Shown here in pieces: positions 27,690 through 40,216 of a DNA stretch of 62,777 nt. Below the pieces are notes generated by a model. It saw nothing but the letters and a program-made list of their open reading frames with translations. It searched no databases and was not told the DNA's origin. Each line of letters begins with the position of its first letter. Position 1 is the stretch's first letter. The DNA comes from an uncultured Erythrobacter sp. (lineage in GTDB: Bacteria; Pseudomonadota; Alphaproteobacteria; Sphingomonadales; Sphingomonadaceae), in contig CAJXTZ010000005.1 of NCBI GenBank assembly GCA_913061345.1, positions 1 through 62,777 of the forward strand, given 5' to 3'. The position numbers were made by a program, and so were the translations under genes.

Positions 27690-30263
27690 ATGAGCCGCTG
27701 GAAAAACCTGGTCCCTTCGCAGGACGATATGCCCGCTGAAACCATCGCCGAAACCGATGTCGATGGCAACGGACACGAGATATACGAAACGTCCGAGGAA
27801 GAGGTCTATGAAGACCATCTCTTCGAAGAAGAGCCAGCAAAACCGCGTGGCACATGGATTGCCCCAGCTCTGACAGCATTGGCAGCCCTTGGCTGGACAG
27901 GATTTTTTGCCTGGGTTCATCATGGGCAGATGCTGGCCGGGGCCACACCCGATAAGTGGATCGACTGGATCGTCCAATGGTCGGTTCCGCTGGTTCTGCT
28001 GATCGGTGTTTATATGATCGCCATGCGCAACAGCCGCCGGGAAGCCAATCGCTTCACCGATGCCGCTCGCGCTCTGGCGCACGAGTCTTCCCAATTGGAA
28101 GGTCGATTGCAGGTGGTGAACCGCGAACTTGCGCTCGCTCGCGACTTCATCGAATCGCAATCGCGCGACCTGGAAACTCTCGGACGCATCGCCGTCGAAC
28201 GCATCTCCACGAATGCCGATCGGCTGCAGGATCTCGTTCGCGACAATTCCGAGCAGGTCGAAAGCATCGGCCATGTGAGCGAATCTGCGGTCGGGAACAT
28301 GGAAAGGCTGCGGGACCAGTTGCCAGTCCTCACCAATTCCGCGCGTGATCTTAACAACCAGCTCGGCGGAGCAGGCCAGGCTGCGCAGGACCGAGTGGAT
28401 GCCCTCGTGTCTGCGTTCGAACGACTGAACGGCTTTGGCGAAACCGGCGAAGCACACGTCACGCGGATCGGCGAAAAGGTAGATTCGACGCTTGTCGCGT
28501 TCGAAGAGCAAATCGTGGCGCTAGGTGATCTGGCCGGTCAGCGATTTGATCGGCTGCGCGCCAGCAGTGACGAATTCCGCCGCGAACTCGACGTATCGCA
28601 GGAGCGTGTCTTCGATACCATCGCGTCCCGATCGGAGGCTTTGGCCCGCCAGTTGCGCGATGATGCCGATGCCATTCATGAACGCGAGACCGAGGCGGCG
28701 TCCGCCATGCGGGAACGGCTTGTTGCCTTGCGGGTCGAAGGTGAAAAGCTCGTCAATTCCATGGATGGCGGCCACGCAGAAGCTGCAAAGCGGTGGTCCG
28801 TCGCGATTACCGCGCTGGAAGACCGCATGAAGGAAGTCCTCGACGGCGTGGTCAAGCTGGACGAGTCTGCGATGACAAACGCCCGGATGCGGCTAGTGGC
28901 GCTGAATGACGAAGCGTCCAAGGTAGATCGGCGCCTGTCAGACAGCATGGCCGCCTTCGAAGTCGATTTTGCCGAACGTCGCCAGGCCAACGAAGACAGC
29001 CAGAGCGAAGCCCTCGCCGCGCTTCAAGGGCGTATCGCCGAGTTCGACCAGCGCGTAAGCGAACGGCAGGAAGAACACCTTGCCCATGTGGCCGGGCTGG
29101 CCGAACGCGGAGAGGCCCTGGCAGAACGTCTCACTTATCTCGACGATACTATTTCCAGGCTTGGCACCCAGGCCAACGATACCGGAGAAAAGGTAGCAGA
29201 GGCGGCAGCGACCCTTTCCGAACGCCTTGCGACCAACCGCGCAGTGCTGGACGAGAGCAGCGATTTCCTGGGCCGCCTGACCAATGATAGCGTGCGCTTG
29301 CTCGAGATCATCCGATCCAGCGCCGATCATACCGATGGCGCGCTTTCCGATGCGATGACCACCGCCGAGACGCGGCTGGCCTCATTCGGGGCGAAGGCGA
29401 AAGAGTTGCACGAATTGATCGAGGATGCCGACGCGCGGGGCAGCAACCTGGCGGGGCAACTGGACAAGACTCGCGAGTCCGGCAACGCGTCACTGGAGCA
29501 ACTATCCGCGCTGGAAAATCGTCTGGCCATTGTCTCTAGCGAGACGGAAAAGGTGGCAGAGCGCACCTCGCACGAATTGCGCGAAGCGATCGAGATGCTC
29601 AGCGCCGCATCCGCGTCGGTGCTGGAAAACCTGCGGGGCGAGCAGACCGAGGCCGTGACCGCGTTGGCGCAGCAGGTCGCCGAAGCGAGCCGGAACAAGC
29701 TGGCCGAGGCCATGCGCCGCCACGCAAGCGAGACGATCGGCGAACTGGAACAGGCCACCACCCGTGCGGACGAAGCCGGACGGGAAACCGCACAACTGCT
29801 CCGCGAACAATTGTCGGGCATCGACGAATTGGCCGCCAATCTCGAGCAACGCGTGCAATACGCCCGCGAAAAGGCCGAGGAGCATGTCGATACCGACTTT
29901 GCTCGGCGCATGGCCCTTATCACGGAGGCCTTGAATTCAAGTTCAATCGACATTGCCAAGGCGTTCGATAATGATATCGGCGATACCCAGTGGGCGCACT
30001 ACCTGCGTGGCGACCGCGGCATTTTCACGCGCCGCGCCGTCCGCCTGCTCGACAAGCACGAGGCGCGCCAAGTCAGCGCGGTTTATTCTGAAGATGCGGA
30101 ATTCCGCGAGACGGTAAACCGCTACATCCACGATTTCGAAGCGATGCTACGGAGCATTCTGGCAACGCGAGATGGACATGCCATGGCGGTGACACTGCTC
30201 TCCAGCGACATGGGCAAACTCTACGTTGCGCTGGCGCAGGCTATAGACCGGCTGCGCGACTAA
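27690..30263 (+). CDS. Large coiled-coil membrane protein, TipN-like architecture
   Basis: 857 residues. An acidic 50-residue N-terminus leads into two transmembrane helices (about 55-76 and 94-113), then some 600 residues of heptad-rich coiled coil with repeated Glu/Arg/Ala-rich segments, and a distinct C-terminal domain (about 740-857) with conserved-looking FARRMALITEALNSSSID and GDRGIFTRRAVRLLD segments. Two N-terminal helices plus a very long cytoplasmic coiled coil is the layout of the polarity protein TipN of Caulobacter (about 880 residues); a chemoreceptor is unlikely because no HAMP or MA hairpin signature is seen. It is divergent from the membrane protein gene. Function is inferred only from architecture. 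Confidence 0.8.
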   Translation: MSRWKNLVPSQDDMPAETIAETDVDGNGHEIYETSEEEVYEDHLFEEEPAKPRGTWIAPALTALAALGWTGFFAWVHHGQMLAGATPDKWIDWIVQWSVPLVLLIGVYMIAMRNSRREANRFTDAARALAHESSQLEGRLQVVNRELALARDFIESQSRDLETLGRIAVERISTNADRLQDLVRDNSEQVESIGHVSESAVGNMERLRDQLPVLTNSARDLNNQLGGAGQAAQDRVDALVSAFERLNGFGETGEAHVTRIGEKVDSTLVAFEEQIVALGDLAGQRFDRLRASSDEFRRELDVSQERVFDTIASRSEALARQLRDDADAIHERETEAASAMRERLVALRVEGEKLVNSMDGGHAEAAKRWSVAITALEDRMKEVLDGVVKLDESAMTNARMRLVALNDEASKVDRRLSDSMAAFEVDFAERRQANEDSQSEALAALQGRIAEFDQRVSERQEEHLAHVAGLAERGEALAERLTYLDDTISRLGTQANDTGEKVAEAAATLSERLATNRAVLDESSDFLGRLTNDSVRLLEIIRSSADHTDGALSDAMTTAETRLASFGAKAKELHELIEDADARGSNLAGQLDKTRESGNASLEQLSALENRLAIVSSETEKVAERTSHELREAIEMLSAASASVLENLRGEQTEAVTALAQQVAEASRNKLAEAMRRHASETIGELEQATTRADEAGRETAQLLREQLSGIDELAANLEQRVQYAREKAEEHVDTDFARRMALITEALNSSSIDIAKAFDNDIGDTQWAHYLRGDRGIFTRRAVRLLDKHEARQVSAVYSEDAEFRETVNRYIHDFEAMLRSILATRDGHAMAVTLLSSDMGKLYVALAQAIDRLRD

Positions 30264-30267
30264 AACC

Positions 30268-30543
30268 CTAGTCGGGGCCCATCTGTCCTAGAAGGTCGAT
30301 ATCGTCGACCGTGATCCATTGCTGTGTGTAGTTTGCCACGAACAAGGCCGTAAGCACCGCTGCAAACAGCGTTGCTTTGAAGCTGAGTCTTCCGGGACGG
30401 AAGTTGGCGGGCGCACTTTCGGCCTGGCCGGGAACCTTTTCGACCCCTGCTTCATCATGGGTTTTTACGCCAAACGGCAGCAGCAGGAATGCGCACATCA
30501 CCCAGAAAAGGGCGTAGATGGCAACAATAGACGTTATCTGCAT
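30268..30543 (-). CDS. DUF1467 family membrane protein
   Basis: 91 residues with two membrane helices (about 5-25 and 57-75). The MQITSIVAIYALFWVMCAFLLLPFGVKT start, with the FWxxxxFxxLPFGV pattern and a short polar stretch around THDEAG, is diagnostic of DUF1467, a small inner-membrane family common in alphaproteobacteria with no assigned role. It is the last gene of the leftward nuo-birA-coaX-rnj unit, 26 bp after rnj, and meets the convergent coiled-coil gene with a 4-bp gap. Confidence 0.88.
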   Translation of the reverse strand: MQITSIVAIYALFWVMCAFLLLPFGVKTHDEAGVEKVPGQAESAPANFRPGRLSFKATLFAAVLTALFVANYTQQWITVDDIDLLGQMGPD

Positions 30544-30569
30544 GGTGTCAGGCTTTCCCGTTTCTGCCC

Positions 30570-32219
30570 CTATTCACCCGCAATGATAACGCGCGTCTGG
30601 GGTTTCTTGCCAGACCATCGCTGCGCCGCCCGGCGTGCTGCAAGGCGCGCTGCTTCCATCACCGCTTCGCGATCCTGTCCGCGCTTGCCCTTCAGCTTTC
30701 CCAGCGACGTCTGCACATCGTTCACGGCCTCTTCCACGAAATCATCGTAATCTTCGTCCAGCGGCAGACCGATGCCCTCGATCTGCACTCCGCCCGTCTG
30801 ATCGAGTACCACGATCAGCAACCCATCGCGCGACAGGCGACGTCGCATGGTGATGGCATCGCCATCTGCCGGAACGATGATATCGCCGTCCAGCACAAGT
30901 CTGCCAGTGTGCACTTCGGCGATTTTTCCTGGACTGCCCGGCGCTAGCCGCACGATGTCGCCATTTTTCTGAAAGACGGCGTGGGCTATGCCCGCCGCAC
31001 GCCCAACCCGCGCCTGTTCCTGCATATGACGGATCTCGCCATGGACAGGTACGAGGACATCGGGTCGCAGCCAGCCATAGAGTGCTTCGAGTTCCGGCCT
31101 TCCTGGGTGCCCGGAGACGTGAATTTCACTCTGCCGGTCGGTCACCATCACGATTCCGCGCTCTGCAAGCTGGTTCTGCACGCGACCAATAGCAATATCG
31201 TTACCGGGTATGACGCGGCTTGAGAACAACACGACGTCGCTCTCGGCCAGGCTGAGGGGGTGGTTGCCATCTGCAATGCGCGATAGCGCAGCACGCGGTT
31301 CGCCCTGCCCGCCTGTGGCAATGATCATCACCTCGCCGCGTGGCAGGCCCATCGCCGTATCGAAATCTACGGTGTCGGGGAAATCATCAAGATAGCCATT
31401 CGCGCTGGCCACCTCGATCATCCTGTCCAGCGAACGTCCTGCGACGCACAAGCGGCGATTGGTATGCTCCGCCACAGCGCCCAGCGTCTTCAGACGCGCG
31501 ACATTGGACGCGAACGTGGAAACCAGAACGCGCTTTCCCGAGTGCTTTTGCGTTTCCTCCAGCAGTCCGCGATAGACGGCACCCTCGCTGCCCGATGGCA
31601 CAGGGTTGAAGACGTTGGTGGAATCACACACCATCGCCAGCACGCCCTCGTCACCGATTTCGGACAGTTCCTCTTCGGTAGCAGGCGTGCCGATCTGCGG
31701 CTCGTCGTCCAGCTTCCAGTCGCCTGTATGAAATATGCGGCCGTATGGCGTGTCGATCAGCAGCGCATTGCCTTCTGCGATGGAGTGGGCGAGCGGGATG
31801 TAAGTTACCGTGAACGGGCCGAGGGCAATCTGCCCGTGGTCTTCCGCGATTACGTTCAACTTGATTTCGCGCGTAAGCCCCGCCTCGTCCAGCTTACGGC
31901 GGATCAGGTCCGCAGTGAACGGCGTTGCGTAAAGCGGAACGCCAAGGTCAGCCGCAAAATAGGGAATTGCGCCGATGTGATCTTCATGCGCGTGGGTCAG
32001 CACGATGCCCAGCAGGTCGCGGCTGCGCTCCTCGATGAATTCAGGGTCAGCAAACATCAGCTCGGTGCCGGGGTATTCGTTTGAGCCAAAGCTCATCCCC
32101 AGGTCCACCATCAGCCATTTGCCTTTACAGCCGTAGAGATTGACGTTCATGCCAATCTCGCCGGAACCGCCAAGGGCAAGAAACAGCAATTCGTCCTGAG
32201 GGGTGAAATCTTTTTTCAT
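30570..32219 (-). CDS. rnj: Ribonuclease J
   Basis: 549 residues. A beta-CASP metallo-beta-lactamase endo/5'-exonuclease for RNA maturation and decay. The zinc motif HAHEDHIGA is at 76-84 (His76, His78, Asp80, His81), with later metal ligands in LAHSIAEGN and the HTGDWK segment, and the beta-CASP region ends in the signature [14 protein letters not shown]. The frame is open further upstream, but the ATG at 32219 overlaps the coaX stop (ATGA) and gives the family start [23 protein letters not shown] pattern. Length is typical for alphaproteobacterial RNase J. Confidence 0.96.
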   Translation of the reverse strand: MKKDFTPQDELLFLALGGSGEIGMNVNLYGCKGKWLMVDLGMSFGSNEYPGTELMFADPEFIEERSRDLLGIVLTHAHEDHIGAIPYFAADLGVPLYATPFTADLIRRKLDEAGLTREIKLNVIAEDHGQIALGPFTVTYIPLAHSIAEGNALLIDTPYGRIFHTGDWKLDDEPQIGTPATEEELSEIGDEGVLAMVCDSTNVFNPVPSGSEGAVYRGLLEETQKHSGKRVLVSTFASNVARLKTLGAVAEHTNRRLCVAGRSLDRMIEVASANGYLDDFPDTVDFDTAMGLPRGEVMIIATGGQGEPRAALSRIADGNHPLSLAESDVVLFSSRVIPGNDIAIGRVQNQLAERGIVMVTDRQSEIHVSGHPGRPELEALYGWLRPDVLVPVHGEIRHMQEQARVGRAAGIAHAVFQKNGDIVRLAPGSPGKIAEVHTGRLVLDGDIIVPADGDAITMRRRLSRDGLLIVVLDQTGGVQIEGIGLPLDEDYDDFVEEAVNDVQTSLGKLKGKRGQDREAVMEAARLAARRAAQRWSGKKPQTRVIIAGE

Positions 32220-32995
32220 GTCGCTCCTGCGCGCTCGGCCAGGATTTGCAGGCCGCGAATGGTTAGGTCGGCGTCTATACGGTCGAATATGTCGGTTTTC
32301 TGGTCGAACAGGATGGCGAGCCCACCTGTCGCCACGACCGTCACAGGACGGCCTATCTGCGCCTTCATGCGCTCTATCAACCCTTCCATCATCGCCACAT
32401 ACCCCCAAAAGACCCCTATCAACATCTGGTCCTCGGTATTTCTCCCGATGACGTTACCGGTTTCAGGCGCCTCTATGGCAATGCGGGGAAGCTTTGCCGT
32501 TTTGCCCACCAGCGCATCGAGCGAGAGATTGATGCCGGGTGCGATGATACCGCCCTTGTAGGCGCCATTGTAATCGACGGCCTCGAACTTCGTGGCGGTG
32601 CCGAAATCCACCACGATCATGTCTCCTCCGACCATCTGGTGCGCGGCAATGCAATTAAGTGCGCGATCCGCGCCCAGAGTGTTAGGCTGTTCCACGTCGA
32701 TCTCGAAACCCCAGGCCGCCTTGTCTTCGCCAGCGATCAGCGGTTCGATACCAAAATACTTGCTGGCCAGCACGGTCAGGTTGTGATCGGCACGCGGCAC
32801 GACAGAGCCGAAGATGATGCTGGTAACAGCACTGCGTTCGATCCCCTCGATAGCAAGCAACTGGAGCAGCCACGTGGCGTATTCATCACCCGTGCGGCGG
32901 CCATCGGTCGCAATGCGCCAGCGCGCACGGATATCCTCGCCTTCAAAAAGGGCGAAAACAACATTGGTGTTGCCGACATCGACGGCGAGCAGCAT
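32216..32995 (-). CDS. coaX: Type III pantothenate kinase
   Basis: 259 residues. It phosphorylates pantothenate, starting coenzyme A synthesis. The ATP-binding N-terminus is [13 protein letters not shown] (Asp6), and the GADRALN substrate loop and DFGTATKFE phosphate-2 segment are present, with AIGGLA-like adenosine motif near the C-terminus (VATGGLA). The ATG overlaps the birA stop (TGATG) and has GGAGG upstream. Coupled to birA and rnj. Confidence 0.95.
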   Translation of the reverse strand: MLLAVDVGNTNVVFALFEGEDIRARWRIATDGRRTGDEYATWLLQLLAIEGIERSAVTSIIFGSVVPRADHNLTVLASKYFGIEPLIAGEDKAAWGFEIDVEQPNTLGADRALNCIAAHQMVGGDMIVVDFGTATKFEAVDYNGAYKGGIIAPGINLSLDALVGKTAKLPRIAIEAPETGNVIGRNTEDQMLIGVFWGYVAMMEGLIERMKAQIGRPVTVVATGGLAILFDQKTDIFDRIDADLTIRGLQILAERAGAT

Positions 32996-33720
32996 CAGCG
33001 TTCCTCCAGCAAAACATCGCCAGCGTGCACCATATGTGTAGTGCCATCGGGCAGGCGCAAGCGTAGCGCGCCGTGTTCGTCGAGGCCATCGTATGTGCCC
33101 GACTGACGCTTTCCACATGCATCGTGCACGCTGATGGGCGTACCTTGTTTATGGGCGGCGGCCTTCCATCGGTTGATGATCGGACCGGTGCCAAATTCGC
33201 GCCAGCGCTGGATTTCAAGCGTCATTTGCAAAGCCAAGGCCTCCGCGAATGCATTGCGTGTAGGCGCCGGCCCCCGCTGGGAAAGCGCCTTCACCTTGCG
33301 GTCTGCGATTGGCGGCGCGGCTGCGAGGTTCACCCCAATACCGATTACGGCATGTCCAGCCTCGCATTCGAGCAGTAGCCCGCAGAATTTTGCGCCGTCC
33401 AGCAGAACGTCATTCGGCCATTTGAGCATCAACGATGACGGATTTGCAAGGTTGGGCAAAACGGTTTCGTATACCGCCAGGGCAGCCACGAAGCTCAGCG
33501 TCGCCGGGGCCGGATCGCGTTCGTTCAGGCGCACGGCGGTAGAGCCCATGAAATTGCCCGGCGCATCGATCCAGCTACGACCCTGGCGACCCCGTCCGGC
33601 GCTCTGACGGTCTGCGACGAGCCAATGCCCTTCCTGCACGATTTCACCGCGCGCGAGACGCAAAGCCATGTCGGCATTGGTGCTGCCGGTTTGAGGCGTG
33701 TACTCGATTGTGGTGGTCAA
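32995..33720 (-). CDS. birA: Biotin-[acetyl-CoA-carboxylase] ligase
   Basis: 241 residues. It attaches biotin to the carboxylase carrier protein. The catalytic loop GRGRQGRSW, the [17 protein letters not shown] segment and GIGVNL are present. The DNA-binding N-terminal domain of bifunctional BirA is absent, so it is a ligase only. The TTG at 33720, 1 nt after the nuoN stop, gives the expected start; a longer frame would run into nuoN. Placement of birA directly after nuoN is common in alphaproteobacteria. Confidence 0.93.
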   Translation of the reverse strand: MTTTIEYTPQTGSTNADMALRLARGEIVQEGHWLVADRQSAGRGRQGRSWIDAPGNFMGSTAVRLNERDPAPATLSFVAALAVYETVLPNLANPSSLMLKWPNDVLLDGAKFCGLLLECEAGHAVIGIGVNLAAAPPIADRKVKALSQRGPAPTRNAFAEALALQMTLEIQRWREFGTGPIINRWKAAAHKQGTPISVHDACGKRQSGTYDGLDEHGALRLRLPDGTTHMVHAGDVLLEER

Positions 33721-33721
33721 G

Positions 33722-35185
33722 TCAGAACGCGACGGCGAGCGAGGCTGCGGCCATGTCTGCCAGATTGCCAAGCGGACCGATTAGCAGATAGCCCAGTGGC
33801 GAAATGAGCAGCGCGCAGATTGCCAGTACGGCCCAGTGCGGTGTGTCGCCCTCGCCCCTTACCGTATCTACGGCTTCATCGAAGAACATGATCTTCACGA
33901 TCTTGATATAATAGAACGCGCCGATCACGGAGGCCGCGATACCTATTGCAGCAAGAGCCAGCAGGTCCGCTTCAACCACGGCCTGGAACACCACGAACTT
34001 GCCCCAAAAGCCGAACAGCGGGGGAATGCCGGCAAGGCTGAACATCAGCGCCATCAGGCACCATGCCAGCACGGGGCGCGTGGTTGAAAGACCGGCCAGG
34101 TCGGATACGTTCTCCACCTGGTTGCCGTTCGCATCGCGCATCAGCAGCACGGCCACAAAACTGCCAATTGTCATCACGACATAGATAGCGAGGTAGACCA
34201 TCATGGCGCTGGCACCCGCCAGCGTGCCAGCAGCAAGCCCGATCAGAATGAAACCGACATTGTTGATGGATGAATAGGCAAGCAGCCGTTTTACGTTCTG
34301 CTGACCGATTGCGCCAAGTGCACCGATCACGATCGATAGCAGCGCGGCAAAAATTACGATTTGGCGCCACGCATCGGCCTGTGTACCGAAGGCTTCCAGC
34401 GAGACGCGCGCCAGCAGGGCAATCGCCGCAACCTTGGGCGCACTGGCAAATAACATCGTAACCGGAGTGGGCGCGCCCTCGTAAACGTCCGGTGTCCACA
34501 TGTGGAAGGGCGCGGCGCTGATCTTGAAGGCGAGGCCAGCGAGTACGAACGTCAAACCGAACAGTTGTCCGGTGGAAAGCCCGTCAGAAACGGAAACGGC
34601 AATCCCGGCGAAATTCGTCGTGCCGGCAAAGCCGTAGATCAAGCTCATGCCGAACAGCAGGATACCAGAGGCAAGCCCGCCCAGTACGAAATACTTCAGG
34701 CCTGCCTCGGCGCTGCGCTCGTCATCGCGCAAGATTGCGGCAAGGACGTAGGCGGCAAGCGAGTTGAGCTCCAAACCGATATACAACGTCATCAGGTCTG
34801 CAGCCGAGACCATGATGCTCATACCCAGGGTGGCGAACAGCACCAGCACAGGGAATTCGGCACGCATTGCCCCTGCCCGCTCGAAAAAGCGCGGAGCGAC
34901 GATCAGGGCAGCGCCGCTGGCGGCGTAGATCATCAGCTTGGCGAGGCCGGCAAAGGCATCGGCGCGGAACTGGCCGGCAAAGGCTATCGTGTCCGCCCCG
35001 CCCGCGCCGCTGCATACGGTAACGGCAGCCAGCGCAAAGGCACCACCCAGCGCGACGGTTGCCGCGATGGATACAACACGCGCGGCCTTGTCACCGCCCC
35101 ACGCCGCGACCAGCAGCAGCAGGAGGCCGGAGAGCGCAAGAATGATCTCGGGCAGGACCAGCGCGAAGGAGTTCGTATATTCCAT
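33722..35185 (-). CDS. nuoN: NADH-quinone oxidoreductase subunit N
   Basis: 487 residues. An antiporter-like membrane subunit of complex I that takes part in proton pumping. About 14 membrane helices are visible, with the conserved Lys in the PFHMWTPDVYEGAP region and the LLAYSSINNVGF helix typical of NuoN. The ATG overlaps the nuoM stop (TAATG). birA follows by 1 nt. Confidence 0.97.
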   Translation of the reverse strand: MEYTNSFALVLPEIILALSGLLLLLVAAWGGDKAARVVSIAATVALGGAFALAAVTVCSGAGGADTIAFAGQFRADAFAGLAKLMIYAASGAALIVAPRFFERAGAMRAEFPVLVLFATLGMSIMVSAADLMTLYIGLELNSLAAYVLAAILRDDERSAEAGLKYFVLGGLASGILLFGMSLIYGFAGTTNFAGIAVSVSDGLSTGQLFGLTFVLAGLAFKISAAPFHMWTPDVYEGAPTPVTMLFASAPKVAAIALLARVSLEAFGTQADAWRQIVIFAALLSIVIGALGAIGQQNVKRLLAYSSINNVGFILIGLAAGTLAGASAMMVYLAIYVVMTIGSFVAVLLMRDANGNQVENVSDLAGLSTTRPVLAWCLMALMFSLAGIPPLFGFWGKFVVFQAVVEADLLALAAIGIAASVIGAFYYIKIVKIMFFDEAVDTVRGEGDTPHWAVLAICALLISPLGYLLIGPLGNLADMAAASLAVAF

Positions 35186-36716
35186 TAGTGCGAACCCCCA
35201 TCGGAGAGCTCTTCTTCGACCGGCGCGCCCTCTGCGACGAGCAGGTGCGCGTCGCCTTCCGGCGCAGCAGTGGCAAGACGGGTATCGAGAATTTCAATAT
35301 CGGCACGCATGGGAGCAAGGAAGCTTTCGGGATAGACGCCCATCCAGAGAACGGCTGCGGCGATGGGACCAAGAAGCAGATATTCGCGCGTGGAAAGATC
35401 GGGCATGGCCGCTGCATCCGCGTTCTTCTGAATGCCGAACACGACACGGCGGTAAAGGTAGAGCATGTAGGCAGCACCGAGAATGATGCCGGTCGTGCAG
35501 ACAAAAGCGACCCAGCTGTTGGCCTGGTAGATGCCAGCAAGCGCAAGGAATTCACCCACGAAGTTGCTGGTCCCTGGCAAGGCAACGCTCGCCATCGTGA
35601 ACAGCATGAACAGCGCGGCATAGGCCGGCATGTTGATGGCAAGTCCGCCGTAGCGATCGATCTCGCGGGTATGGAGCCGGTCGTAAATCACGCCGACGCA
35701 CAGGAACAGCGCACCGGATACGAGGCCATGACCCAGCATGATCATCATCGCGCCTTCCAGGCCCTGCACGTTGAATGCAAACAGACCCACCGTAACGATG
35801 GCCATGTGCGCAACCGAGGAATAGGCGATGAGCTTCTTCATATCTGCCTGCACCAGAGCGATGAGGCTGGTGAGCACGATTGCGATCATCGAGAGACCCC
35901 ACACCAGCCATCCGAATTCGGCGCTGGCATCGGGGAACATCGGCAGACTGAACCGGATGAAACCATAGCCGCCAAGCTTCAACAGGACGCCCGCAAGTAT
36001 CACAGAGCCTGCCGTTGGTGCTTGCACGTGGGCGTCAGGCAGCCAGGTGTGAACCGGCCACATCGGCATTTTCACGGCGAAGCTCGCAAAGAATGCCAGC
36101 CATAACCAGGTCTGGGCCTCGGGCGCGAAATCGTATTCCATCAGAACGGGAATGGAACTGGTGCCCGCCTCGTTCACCATCCAAAGCATGGCGATAAGCA
36201 TCAGGACAGAGCCGAGCAAGGTGTAGAGGAAGAACTTGTAGGCTGCGTAGATCCTGTTCTGTCCGCCCCATACGCCGATGATCAGATACATCGGAATGAG
36301 GCCGGCTTCGAACAAAATGTAGAACAGGAAGATATCCTGCGCGGCGAACACGCCGATCATCAGCACTTCCATCATCAGGAAGGCAGCCATGTATTCGCCT
36401 ACGCGTTTTGTAATGGCTTCCCAGCTTGCCCCGATGCAGATCGGCATCAGGAAGACGCTGAGCATGATGAGCATGAGTGCAATGCCATCGATGCCAAGCG
36501 CGTAGTCGAAGCCTGCAAACAGACCCGCGCTTTCGGTGAATTGCCACTGCGCGCCGCCAATATCGTAATTTGCCCACAGCATAATGCCCAGCGCCAGGTC
36601 GATCAGCGTAGCTAGCAGCGCCACCATGCGTGCGGATTTCGCTTGCAGGAACAGGCAGGCGATTGCGCCCAACAGGGGCACCACAAGCATGACAGAAAGG
36701 ATAGGAAAGCCGCCCA

Positions 36717-36717
<1 letters not shown>
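35185..36717 (-). CDS. nuoM: NADH-quinone oxidoreductase subunit M
   Basis: 510 residues. An antiporter-like proton-pumping subunit of complex I in the inner membrane. The conserved MPMWPVHTWLPDAHVQAPTAGSVILAGVLLKLGGYG block, shown here with its Lys and His, identifies NuoM, as does the glutamate in the EAGLIPMYL helix. About 14 helices. ATG overlaps the nuoL stop (TGATG), so translation is coupled. Confidence 0.97.
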
Positions 36718-38777
<2,060 letters not shown>

Positions 38778-38780
38778 GGT

Positions 38781-39086
38781 CTATCCCTTCATCCGGTTTA
38801 CGTCGTCCACCGCGATAGTGCCGCGGTTACGGAAATAGGTGACAAGGATCGCAAGGCCGATGGCAGCCTCTGCCGCGGCCACGGTGAGTACGAACATGGC
38901 GAAAATCTGTCCGGTGAGATCATTCAGGTAGGCGCTGAAAGCCACGAGGTTGAGATTCACCGAAAGCAGGATCAGTTCGATCGCCATCAGGATGATGATG
39001 ATATTCTTGCGATTGAGGAAAATCCCCAGCACGCCAAGCACGAACAGGATCGAGCTCACCACGATGTAATGTTCGATACCGATCAT
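38781..39086 (-). CDS. nuoK: NADH-quinone oxidoreductase subunit K
   Basis: 101 residues with three membrane helices and the two conserved glutamates of proton transfer, in [15 protein letters not shown] and in [12 protein letters not shown]. Normal length. ATGA overlap with nuoJ upstream; nuoL follows after 3 nt. Confidence 0.97.
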   Translation of the reverse strand: MIGIEHYIVVSSILFVLGVLGIFLNRKNIIIILMAIELILLSVNLNLVAFSAYLNDLTGQIFAMFVLTVAAAEAAIGLAILVTYFRNRGTIAVDDVNRMKG

Positions 39087-39700
39087 AGCTCGACCCCTTT
39101 CCCGATCTCGGGGCTGACATTGCGCGTCGCATCTTCAGGACGTCGCGCGTTCTGCTTGGCGATGTCCTGATGTCCGCGGGTGTTGCGCTGCTCGCGATGC
39201 GTCAGCACGATGGCGCCGATCATCGCAACCAGCAAGATAATGCCCGAGGTTTCGAACAGGAACAGGTAATTGCCGTAAAGCAGCGCGCCCAGGCTCTCGA
39301 TATTGCTTTCACCCAGCAGCGGCGCGGCGCTGCCGTCCGGGGTGCCAAGCTCCAGCGCACCGGCGCGGTAGGCACCGATACCCAGCACCAGTTCCGCCAG
39401 CAGAACCACCGCGATGGCAACGCCCAGCGGCGCGTTCTTCATGAAGCCTGCGCGCATTTCGGCAAAATCGATGTTCAGCATCATCACCACGAACAGGAAC
39501 AACACGGCAACGGCGCCGACATAAACCACCACCAGCAGCATCGCGAGAAACTCTGCCCCCACAAGGATCATCAGGCCCGCTGCATTGAAAAAGGCGAGGA
39601 TCAGCCAGAGCACGGAATGCACCGGGTTGCGGGCAAAGATGGTGAACGCGCCAGAGGCGAGCATCAGTGCTGCAAACAGATAGAAAGCGAAGACGGTCAA
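39083..39700 (-). CDS. nuoJ: NADH-quinone oxidoreductase subunit J
   Basis: 205 residues, five membrane helices with the conserved [16 protein letters not shown] pi-bulge helix of NuoJ. A hydrophilic tail follows the last helix. It starts 30 nt after nuoI and overlaps nuoK by 4 nt. Confidence 0.96.
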   Translation of the reverse strand: MTVFAFYLFAALMLASGAFTIFARNPVHSVLWLILAFFNAAGLMILVGAEFLAMLLVVVYVGAVAVLFLFVVMMLNIDFAEMRAGFMKNAPLGVAIAVVLLAELVLGIGAYRAGALELGTPDGSAAPLLGESNIESLGALLYGNYLFLFETSGIILLVAMIGAIVLTHREQRNTRGHQDIAKQNARRPEDATRNVSPEIGKGVEL

Positions 39701-39730
39701 AGTGAGCCCCTTACGAGTCTTGCGGCGCGG

Positions 39731-40216
39731 TTAGCGGTAGGGCGCGTCGGCTTCAAGGTTCGCGGCGATGGCCCGCTCCCACTTGTCCCCGTTTGCCAGT
39801 AGTTTTGCCTTGTCATAGAGCAGTTCTTCGCGCGTTTCGGTCGCGTATTCGAAGTTCGGCCCCTCCACCACGGCATCCACCGGGCAAGCTTCTTGGCAGA
39901 AACCGCAATAGATGCACTTGGTCATGTCGATATCGTAACGCGTGGTGCGACGGCTGCCGTCACTACGCGGCTCGCTTTCGATGGTAATCGCCTGCGCCGG
40001 ACACACGGCCTCGCACAGCTTGCAGGCAATGCACCGTTCTTCCCCATTGGGATAGCGGCGCAGCGCGTGCTCACCGCGAAAACGCGGGGACAGCGAGTTT
40101 TTCTCAAACGGATAGTTGATCGTCACCTTGGGCTTGAAGAAGTACTTCAGTGTAAGGACATGCGCCTTCACAATTTCCCATAGGGTGAACGATTTGATGA
40201 GATGGGCGACGTTCAT
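39731..40216 (-). CDS. nuoI: NADH-quinone oxidoreductase subunit I
   Basis: 161 residues. Carries clusters N6a and N6b. Both 4Fe-4S motifs are intact: [12 protein letters not shown] and [12 protein letters not shown]. The N-terminus holds the amphipathic helix that docks to the membrane arm. Overlaps nuoH by ATGA. Confidence 0.97.
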   Translation of the reverse strand: MNVAHLIKSFTLWEIVKAHVLTLKYFFKPKVTINYPFEKNSLSPRFRGEHALRRYPNGEERCIACKLCEAVCPAQAITIESEPRSDGSRRTTRYDIDMTKCIYCGFCQEACPVDAVVEGPNFEYATETREELLYDKAKLLANGDKWERAIAANLEADAPYR

